A DNA stretch of 19,004 nt from Serpens sp035306625. GTDB taxonomy: Bacteria; Pseudomonadota; Gammaproteobacteria; Pseudomonadales; Pseudomonadaceae. The notes beneath the pieces are model-generated. The model searched no databases. It was not told where the DNA came from and saw only the letters and a program-made list of their open reading frames with translations. The DNA is taken from NCBI GenBank assembly GCA_035306625.1, contig DATGNS010000353.1, positions 1 to 19,004 on the forward strand. The letters run 5' to 3'. Every line of letters begins with the position of its first letter. The first letter of the stretch is position 1. Of this stretch, positions 13,663 through 19,004 are shown in pieces. A program made the position numbers and the translations under genes.

Positions 13663-14559
13663 ATGTCCGCCCTTGAACACCCTCTGATCGACCGCTTCCT
13701 GGAAGCCCTGTGGCTGGAAAAGGGCCTGTCGGCCAATACCCGCGCCTCCTATCGCAGTGATCTGATGCACTTCCATGGCTGGCTCCATGAACGGGGCATC
13801 GAGCTGCTGGCGGTGTCCCGCGAGGCACTGGGGGATCATCTGGCCTGGCGCCTCGACCAGGGCTATCACGCCCGCTCGACGGCCCGTCTGCTGTCCGGGC
13901 TGCGGGGGTTCTATCGCTATCTGCTGCGTGAGGGTCTGATCACCGAGGACCCGACCCTGCTGGTCGAGCAGCCGCGCCTGGGGCGCTCCCTGCCGCAGTC
14001 CCTGAGCGAGGCGGATGTGGAGGCGCTGCTGGCCGCGCCGGATATGGAAGACCCGCTGGGCCTGCGCGACCGCGCCATGCTGGAAGTGCTCTATGCCTGC
14101 GGGCTGCGGGTCACCGAGCTGGTGTCGCTGACCCTGGAACAGCTCAACCTGCGCCAGGGCGTGATCCTGGTGTACGGCAAGGGCAGCAAGGAACGCCTGG
14201 TGCCGCTGGGCGAGGAGGCGCTGCACTGGCTGGAGCGCTACCTGCGCGAGGGGCGTGGCGCGCTGCTGGCCGGTCGGCCGAGCGATGTGCTGTTTCCCAG
14301 CCGGCTGGCCGAACAGATGACCCGGCAGACCTTCTGGCACCGTATCAAGCTGCATGCCCGCAGCGCGGGGATCGACAAGCACCTGTCGCCGCACACGCTG
14401 CGTCACGCCTTCGCCACCCACCTGCTCAACCACGGTGCCGACCTGCGCTCGGTGCAGATGCTGCTCGGCCACAGCGACCTGTCGACGACCCAGATCTACA
14501 CCCATGTCGCCCGCGCCCGGCTGCAGGAGCTGCATGCGCGGCATCATCCGCGTGGCTGA
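13663..14559 (+). CDS. xerD: XerD site-specific tyrosine recombinase
   Basis: XerD is a 298-residue recombinase, the same length as E. coli XerD. With XerC it resolves chromosome dimers at dif under control of FtsK. The N-terminal core-binding domain spans about 1-108. The catalytic domain shows the full set R149 (ACGLRVTEL), K173 (YGKGSKER), H244 and R247 (SPHTLRHAF), H270 (LLGHSDLSTT) and the nucleophile Y279 (QIYTHV). These fall within one residue of E. coli numbering. The C-terminal HARHHPRG matches XerD rather than an integrase of a mobile element, and no phage or integron context is present. dsbC follows 45 bases later, as in other pseudomonads. Confidence 0.96.
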   Translation: MSALEHPLIDRFLEALWLEKGLSANTRASYRSDLMHFHGWLHERGIELLAVSREALGDHLAWRLDQGYHARSTARLLSGLRGFYRYLLREGLITEDPTLLVEQPRLGRSLPQSLSEADVEALLAAPDMEDPLGLRDRAMLEVLYACGLRVTELVSLTLEQLNLRQGVILVYGKGSKERLVPLGEEALHWLERYLREGRGALLAGRPSDVLFPSRLAEQMTRQTFWHRIKLHARSAGIDKHLSPHTLRHAFATHLLNHGADLRSVQMLLGHSDLSTTQIYTHVARARLQELHARHHPRG

Positions 14560-14604
14560 GCTGTGGTAGGCTCGGTCGCCTTGCAATCAGCTTTAGGAGC
14601 CCTC

Positions 14605-15327
14605 ATGCGCATTTCCCCGCTCTTCGCCGCCCTGGCCCTGGCAATCGCACCCCTGGCGCAGGCCAGCGACGCCGAGCAGGCGATCCGCAAGACGCTCAAC
14701 AGTCTGCAGGCGGACCTGAAGATCGAGTCGGTTGCCGAGAGCCCGGTCAGGGGCCTTTACCAGGTGCAGCTGGAGGGCGGTCGGGTGCTCTACATGAGCG
14801 GCGATGGCCAGTACCTGATGCAGGGCTACCTGTACCAGATGCGTGACGGGGGGATGGTCAACCTCACCGAGCAGGCCGAGAGCGCGGCCGTGGCCCGCCA
14901 GCTCAACGCCCTGCCGCGCAATGAAATGGTGATCTTCGCGCCGAAGAATCCCAGGACCCACATCACCGTGTTCACCGACACCGACTGCGGCTACTGCCAG
15001 CTGCTGCACAAGGAAGTCCCCGAGCTCAACCGCCAGGGCGTGGAAGTGCGCTACGTGGCCTATCCGCGCGCCGGCGTGGGTTCGAGCACCTACAAGGACC
15101 TGGTCAGCGTCTGGTGCGCCAAGGATCAGCAGGAGGCCATGAACCAGGCCAAGGCGCGCAAGAAGATCCCGGCCGCCACCTGTGACAACCCGGTGGAAGC
15201 GCAGTACAAGCTGGGTCAGATGATCGGCGTGCAGGGCACCCCGGCCATCTTCCTGGCCAACGGGCAACTGATCCCGGGCTACCAGCCGGCGGACAAGCTG
15301 GCGCCGGCCGCGCTGCAGGCACGCTGA
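14605..15327 (+). CDS. dsbC: DsbC periplasmic disulfide isomerase
   Basis: DsbC is a 240-residue protein with a signal peptide (MRISPLFAALALAIAPLAQA, cut before SDAEQ). The N-terminal dimerisation domain is about 21-85 and the thioredoxin-fold domain follows. The active site is DCGYC (C128, C131), the cis-Pro loop is GTPAIF (P213), and C171 and C193 form the expected structural disulfide. It reshuffles wrong disulfides in the periplasm and is kept reduced by DsbD. An open frame begins at 14563, but 14605 is chosen because TAGGAG precedes it and only then is the signal peptide N-terminal. A short GGGCC-GGCCC hairpin (15332-15346) follows the stop without a T-run. Confidence 0.96.
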   Translation: MRISPLFAALALAIAPLAQASDAEQAIRKTLNSLQADLKIESVAESPVRGLYQVQLEGGRVLYMSGDGQYLMQGYLYQMRDGGMVNLTEQAESAAVARQLNALPRNEMVIFAPKNPRTHITVFTDTDCGYCQLLHKEVPELNRQGVEVRYVAYPRAGVGSSTYKDLVSVWCAKDQQEAMNQAKARKKIPAATCDNPVEAQYKLGQMIGVQGTPAIFLANGQLIPGYQPADKLAPAALQAR

Positions 15328-15368
15328 GGCCGGGCCTGCACGGCCCCTCACGGAACCTTCCGGAAACC

Positions 15369-15436
15369 GTGGGGGCGGCTTCAGCCGCGATACAGGCCAA
15401 GACGCGCTTCGACAATCGCGGCTGAAGCCGCTTGTA
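15369..15436. repeat. REPIN-like pair of inverted REP palindromes
   Basis: The first REP occupies 15369-15391 (core GCGGCTTCAGCCGCGAT). The second, in opposite orientation, occupies 15415-15436 (core ATCGCGGCTGAAGCCGC). A 23-base spacer separates them. Two REPs facing each other form the REPIN arrangement known from Pseudomonas, which is mobilised by RAYT transposases; no RAYT gene is in the window. It lies between dsbC and the GFA gene. The 197-base gap holds little else. Confidence 0.85.
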
Positions 15437-15524
15437 TGTTTGTGCCTGTCAGGGGTTGGTGCTTTTTCGGAACCGCCGGTCGGGCCTGTCCTCCAAGACC
15501 CCATCAGGTAGAGGAGGGCATGCC

Positions 15525-15998
15525 ATGCGACTGCAGGGGTCCTGTCATTGCGGCGCGGTGCGCTTCAGCGTCGAGGCGCACCAGCCCTATCCCTTCATGC
15601 GCTGCTACTGCTCCATCTGCCGCAAGACGGCCGGTGGTGGCGGCTACGCCATCAACCTGGGCGCCGATTACGCCAGCCTGCAGGTGGAAGGGCGGGAAAA
15701 CCTGTCCGTCTACCGCGCCCGCCTGGCCGATGGCGAACCCAGCAGCGGCCAGCGCCATTTCTGCCGGCACTGTGGCAGTGCGCTCTGGCTGTACGACCCC
15801 ACCTGGCCGGACCTGGTCCATCCCCATGCCTCGGCCATCGACACGCCCCTGCCGGTGCCGCCCGAGCGCGTGCACATGATGCTCGGCTCCCGGGCGCCCT
15901 GGGTTCAGGTGGAGCGGGCGCCGGGAGATCGCTGTTTCGACGACTACCCCGACGAGTCCCTGGCCGACTGGCACCGTCGTCACGGGCTGACCGACTGA
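15525..15998 (+). CDS. GFA/CENP-V family zinc protein
   Basis: The 157-residue protein carries zinc-ligand cysteines in the order expected for the glutathione-dependent formaldehyde-activating (GFA) fold. These are C7 and C9 (GSCHCGAVRF), C27, C29 and C32 (RCYCSICRK), and C80 and C83 (HFCRHCGSALW). The family name comes from S-hydroxymethylglutathione synthase, but most members have unknown function, so no reaction is assigned. GAGGAGGG precedes the ATG at 15525 with good spacing; the frame extends upstream through non-coding sequence that includes part of the REPIN. It appears to be a single-gene unit, with hom starting from its own promoter downstream. Confidence 0.9.
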   Translation: MRLQGSCHCGAVRFSVEAHQPYPFMRCYCSICRKTAGGGGYAINLGADYASLQVEGRENLSVYRARLADGEPSSGQRHFCRHCGSALWLYDPTWPDLVHPHASAIDTPLPVPPERVHMMLGSRAPWVQVERAPGDRCFDDYPDESLADWHRRHGLTD

Positions 15999-16018
15999 CG
16001 CTCCAGGCGCCCGGCCGA

Positions 16019-16047
16019 TTGACTTGCCCCCCGGGCCTTCGTAATGT
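16019..16047 (+). promoter_or_regulatory. Sigma-70 promoter of hom-thrC
   Basis: TTGACT (16019-16024) and TAATGT (16042-16047) are separated by exactly 17 bases. The start would lie near 16054, leaving a leader of about 50 bases. The leader contains no Thr/Ile-rich leader peptide, so classical attenuation is not indicated. Confidence 0.75.
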
Positions 16048-16088
16048 GCGGCTCTTTTCCTTGCGCCTGCGGGCGCGCCACGCCGCAC
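16046..16088 (+). repeat. Nested inverted repeats around the hom start site
   Basis: Outer arms GTGCGGC (16046-16052) and GCCGCAC (16082-16088) flank an inner hairpin GCGCC (16063-16067), TGCG, GGCGC (16072-16076). The left outer arm overlaps the end of the -10 and the predicted start, so only the inner hairpin would be fully transcribed. The outer arms could be an operator. Confidence 0.4.
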
Positions 16089-16104
16089 ACATGGGGAGTC
16101 AAGC

Positions 16105-17409
16105 GTGAAATCGGTGAAAGTAGGCATCTGTGGGTTGGGCACCGTCGGTGGCGGTACCTTCAATGTACTCAAACGCAACGCAGAGGAGATCGCCCGGCGC
16201 GCCGGGTGCACCATTGAGGTTGCGCAGATTGCCGCCCGTGACACCAACCCGAAGTGCGACACCACCGGTACCCCCATTACCGCCGACGTATTCGAGCTGG
16301 TCACCAACCCCGAGATCGACGTGGTCGTCGAGCTGATCGGCGGCTACACCATCGCCAAGGAACTGGTGCTCAAGGCCATCGAGCACGGCAAGCACGTGGT
16401 CACCGCCAACAAGGCGCTGATCGCCGTGCACGGCAACGAGATCTTTGCCCGCGCCCGCGAGAAGGGGGTGATTGTCGCCTATGAAGCCGCCGTGGCCGGC
16501 GGCATCCCGGTGATCAAGGCCATCCGCGAAGGTCTGTCCGCCAATCGCATCAACTGGCTGGCCGGCATCATCAACGGCACCGGCAACTTCATCCTCACCG
16601 AAATGCGCGAGAAGGGCCGCGCCTTCGAGGACGTGCTCAAGGAAGCCCAGGCCCTGGGCTATGCCGAGGCCGACCCGACCTTCGATGTGGAAGGCATCGA
16701 CGCCGCCCACAAGCTGACCATCCTGGCCTCCATCGCCTTCGGCATTCCGCTGCAGTTCGACAAGGCCTACACCGAGGGCATCACCCGGCTGACCACCGCC
16801 GACGTGAACTACGCCGAGGCGCTGGGCTACCGCATCAAGCACCTGGGTGTGGCCCGCCGCACCGAGGCCGGCGTCGAGCTGCGCGTGCACCCGACCCTGA
16901 TTCCCGCCGATCGCCTGATCGCCAACGTCAACGGCGTGATGAACGCGGTGATGGTCAACGGCGACGCCGTGGGCAGCACCCTGTACTACGGCGCCGGCGC
17001 CGGCATGGAGCCGACCGCCTCGGCGGTGGTGGCCGACCTGGTGGATGTGGCCCGCGCGCTGTCCACCACACCGGACGGCCGCGTGCCGGCCCTGGGCTTC
17101 CAGAACGATGCCCTGTCCGATCTGCCGATCCTGCCGATCGCCGAGTGCGAGAGCGCCTACTACCTGCGCATCCATGCCCAGGATCGTCCGGGCGTGCTGG
17201 CCAAGGTGGCCACCATCCTGTCCGAGCGCGGCATCAACATCGAATCGATCATGCAGAAGGAAGCCGAGGAGCAGGACGGTCTGGTGCCGATGATCCTGGT
17301 GACGCATCGCGTGGTCGAGCGCAAGATCGACGACGCCATCGCCGCCCTGGAGGCCCTCGAGGACGTCAGCGGCAACGTGGTGCGTATCCGCGTAGAACAG
17401 CTCAACTAA
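16105..17409 (+). CDS. hom: Homoserine dehydrogenase
   Basis: Hom is a 434-residue monofunctional enzyme that reduces aspartate semialdehyde to homoserine for threonine and methionine synthesis. The N-terminal NAD(P)-binding motif is GICGLGTVGGGT (7-18). The catalytic domain includes TANKAL (K103), NGTGNFILT (157-165) and GYAEADPTFDVEGIDAAHK with the likely catalytic K203. A C-terminal ACT domain (about 351-430; RIHAQDRPGVLAKVATILSE) implies allosteric control, usually by threonine. The GTG start is chosen because GGGGAG (16093-16098) is correctly spaced and the protein begins MKSVKVGICG. thrC follows 51 bases later in the same operon. Confidence 0.97.
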   Translation: MKSVKVGICGLGTVGGGTFNVLKRNAEEIARRAGCTIEVAQIAARDTNPKCDTTGTPITADVFELVTNPEIDVVVELIGGYTIAKELVLKAIEHGKHVVTANKALIAVHGNEIFARAREKGVIVAYEAAVAGGIPVIKAIREGLSANRINWLAGIINGTGNFILTEMREKGRAFEDVLKEAQALGYAEADPTFDVEGIDAAHKLTILASIAFGIPLQFDKAYTEGITRLTTADVNYAEALGYRIKHLGVARRTEAGVELRVHPTLIPADRLIANVNGVMNAVMVNGDAVGSTLYYGAGAGMEPTASAVVADLVDVARALSTTPDGRVPALGFQNDALSDLPILPIAECESAYYLRIHAQDRPGVLAKVATILSERGINIESIMQKEAEEQDGLVPMILVTHRVVERKIDDAIAALEALEDVSGNVVRIRVEQLN

Positions 17410-17460
17410 CGAATCAGGGCCCGGGGCAGGGGCGCCGGGCTCGCAGCGAAGGTTCCAGAC

Positions 17461-18870
17461 ATGCGTTATATCAGTACCCGTGGTCAGGCTCCGGCCCTGA
17501 ATTTCGAAGATGTGCTGCTCGCCGGCCTGGCCAGCGACGGCGGCCTGTACGTGCCGGAAAACCTGCCGCGCTTCACCGTCGAGGAGATCGCCTCCTGGGC
17601 CGGCCTGCCGTACCACGAGCTGGCCTTCCGGGTGATGCGCCCGTTCGTGGCCGGCAGCATCCCGGACGCCGACTTCAAGAAGATCCTCGAAGAAACCTAC
17701 GCCGTGTTCGCCCACAGCGCCGTGGCGCCGCTGCGTCAGCTGGATGGCAACGAGTGGGTGCTGGAGCTGTTCCACGGCCCGACCCTGGCGTTCAAGGACT
17801 TCGCCCTGCAACTGCTGGGTCGCCTGCTGGACTACGTGCTGGCCAAGCGCAACGAGCGCGTGGTAATCATCGGCGCCACCTCCGGCGACACCGGCTCGGC
17901 GGCCATCGAAGGCTGCAAGGCCTGCGAGAACGTCGACATCTTCATCCTGCACCCGCACAACCGCGTGTCCGAGGTGCAGCGTCGCCAGATGACCACCATC
18001 AAGGGCGACAACATCCACAACATCGCCATCGAGGGCAACTTCGACGACTGCCAGGAGATGGTCAAGGCCAGCTTCGCCGACCAGGGCTTCCTCAAGGGCA
18101 CCCGCCTGGTGGCCGTGAACTCGATCAACTGGGCGCGGATCATGGCCCAGATCGTCTACTACTTCCACGCCGCCATCCAGCTGGGCGCGCCGGCCCGTTC
18201 CGTGGCCTTCTCGGTGCCCACCGGCAACTTCGGCGACATCTTCGCCGGCTACCTGGCGCGCAACATGGGCTTGCCGATCAATCAGCTGGTGGTGGCCACC
18301 AACCGCAACGACATCCTGCACCGCTTCATGAGCGGCAACCAGTACGTCAAGGAAACCCTGCACCCGACCCTGTCGCCGTCCATGGACATCATGGTGTCCT
18401 CGAACTTCGAGCGCCTGCTGTTCGACCTGCACGGCCGCAACGGCGCCGCCATCGCCGCGCTGATGGATACCTTCAAGCAGGGTGGCGGTTTCAGCGTCGA
18501 GGCCGACCGCTGGAGCGAGGCCCGCAAGCTGTTCGACTCCCTGGCCGTGAATGATGAGCAGACCTGCGAAACCATCGCCCAGGTCTACAAGGAATGCGGC
18601 GAGCTGCTCGACCCGCATACCGCCATCGGCGTGCGCGCCGCCCGCGAATGCCGTCGCAGCCTGGCCACGCCCATGGTCACCCTGGGCACCGCCCACCCGG
18701 TCAAGTTCCCGGACGCCGTCATCAAGGCCGGTGTCGGCCAGGCGCCGAGCCTGCCCGCGCACCTGGCGGACCTGTTCGAGCGCGAGGAACGCCTGACCGT
18801 GCTGCCCAACGACCTGAAGGCCGTCCAGCAGTTCGTCAGCCAGCACGGCAACCGCGGCAAGCCGCTGTAA
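17461..18870 (+). CDS. thrC: Threonine synthase
   Basis: ThrC is a 469-residue PLP enzyme that converts O-phosphohomoserine to threonine. The PLP-lysine motif is HGPTLAFKDFALQLLG with K112, and the phosphate/PLP loop is GATSGDTGSAA (138-148). The start MRYISTRGQAPALNFEDVLL and the end at GKPL are typical of the long proteobacterial class. GAAGG (17448-17452) precedes the ATG. The hom-thrC gap contains a GCCCGG/CCGGGC hairpin (17419-17440) without a T-run, which might tune relative expression. Homoserine kinase (thrB), needed between the two steps, is not in the window, as is usual in Pseudomonas. Confidence 0.98.
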   Translation: MRYISTRGQAPALNFEDVLLAGLASDGGLYVPENLPRFTVEEIASWAGLPYHELAFRVMRPFVAGSIPDADFKKILEETYAVFAHSAVAPLRQLDGNEWVLELFHGPTLAFKDFALQLLGRLLDYVLAKRNERVVIIGATSGDTGSAAIEGCKACENVDIFILHPHNRVSEVQRRQMTTIKGDNIHNIAIEGNFDDCQEMVKASFADQGFLKGTRLVAVNSINWARIMAQIVYYFHAAIQLGAPARSVAFSVPTGNFGDIFAGYLARNMGLPINQLVVATNRNDILHRFMSGNQYVKETLHPTLSPSMDIMVSSNFERLLFDLHGRNGAAIAALMDTFKQGGGFSVEADRWSEARKLFDSLAVNDEQTCETIAQVYKECGELLDPHTAIGVRAARECRRSLATPMVTLGTAHPVKFPDAVIKAGVGQAPSLPAHLADLFEREERLTVLPNDLKAVQQFVSQHGNRGKPL

Positions 18871-18930
18871 TCGGCAGGGCGGTCGGCGTTTTCCCGGCCG
18901 CCGATGACGGGGTGCTCCGACGCCGAGCTT

Positions 18931-18958
18931 GGTGGCCAACGCATTCGCGTTGACCACC
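18931..18958. repeat. 12-bp palindrome downstream of thrC
   Basis: GGTGGCCAACGC (18931-18942), loop ATTC, GCGTTGACCACC (18947-18958), with one mismatched pair. It is followed by CTACG. The design (GGTGG, AACGC, short loop, complementary arm, then CCTACG) resembles another class of short dispersed Pseudomonas palindromes, distinct from the REP type at 15369. It may also act as a 3' barrier ahead of the terminator. Confidence 0.6.
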
Positions 18959-18963
18959 CTACG

Positions 18964-18996
18964 AAAAGCCCGCGCCCTTTGGTTGCGGGCTTTTTT
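18964..18996 (+). terminator. Rho-independent terminator of hom-thrC
   Basis: AAAAGCCCGC, an 11-base loop, GCGGGC and then TTTTTT (18991-18996). The 6-bp G/C stem extends by A-T pairs from the preceding A-run, and a T-rich tail continues to the window end. It is 93 bases after the thrC stop and is the clearest + strand terminator here. Confidence 0.92.
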
Positions 18997-19004
18997 GTTT
19001 GCTT

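Noticed and set aside
15332..15346. Terminator after dsbC
   Set aside because: The 5-bp GGGCC/GGCCC stem has no T-run. It may still fold, but I would not annotate it as intrinsic termination.
16091..16108. A five-codon frame (MGSQA) ending over the hom GTG start, as a possible leader peptide
   Set aside because: It has no ribosome site of its own, no Thr/Ile codons, and contains the hom ribosome site. Chance is the simpler explanation.
16099..18957. A 952-codon open frame on the - strand, antisense to hom and thrC
   Set aside because: It mirrors two certain genes, is extremely rich in His, Gln, Gly and Val-Asp runs, and has no recognisable domain. This is the usual effect of GC-rich third positions removing stops from the opposite strand.
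1..19004. CRISPR array, toxin-antitoxin pair, transposase, or a new defence cluster
   Set aside because: All major genes belong to known housekeeping families, and no regularly spaced repeat array or mobile gene was seen.

Overview
The window is chromosomal core DNA of a high-GC gammaproteobacterium, almost certainly Pseudomonas in the broad sense. I base this on the protein sequences (hom, thrC, xerD, cheV and ccm products all read as pseudomonad orthologues), the strong G/C third-position bias, and short palindromes of the Pseudomonas REP type. I cannot name a species. There is no phage, transposase, CRISPR array or defence island.

Layout. (1) 2-6379 (+): a complete System I cytochrome c maturation operon, ccmABCDEFGHI, with only the last codons of ccmA present. 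Neighbouring genes overlap by 4 bases except at ccmB-ccmC. CcmAB and CcmCD load and release heme from CcmE, CcmG and CcmH handle apocytochrome thiols, and CcmF with CcmH/I attaches the heme. A proline-rich lipoprotein gene (6410-6826) follows 30 bases later. (2) 6875-8212 (-): a 75-residue protein behind a good sigma-54 promoter match, then tRNA-Pro(CGG) with its own promoter and terminator, and mobA. (3) 8285-12917 (+): moaB-moeA (molybdenum cofactor), a YegS-type lipid kinase, cheV behind an exact FliA (sigma-28) consensus promoter, and a MOSC-domain protein. (4) 13057-13494 (-): a small exported protein of unknown function. (5) 13663-15327 (+): xerD and dsbC. (6) 15369-15998: a REPIN-like pair of REP palindromes and a GFA-family zinc protein. 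(7) 16019-18996 (+): a sigma-70 promoter, hom-thrC (threonine synthesis) and a strong intrinsic terminator.

Themes. Two oxidative-folding or thiol systems (ccm, dsbC) and a molybdenum cofactor set (mobA, moaB, moeA, MOSC) share the region. Three promoters of different sigma classes can be read directly: sigma-54, sigma-28 and sigma-70. I found no convincing new multi-gene system. The points most worth a second look are the regulatory sites, the REP/REPIN palindromes and three small uncharacterised proteins.
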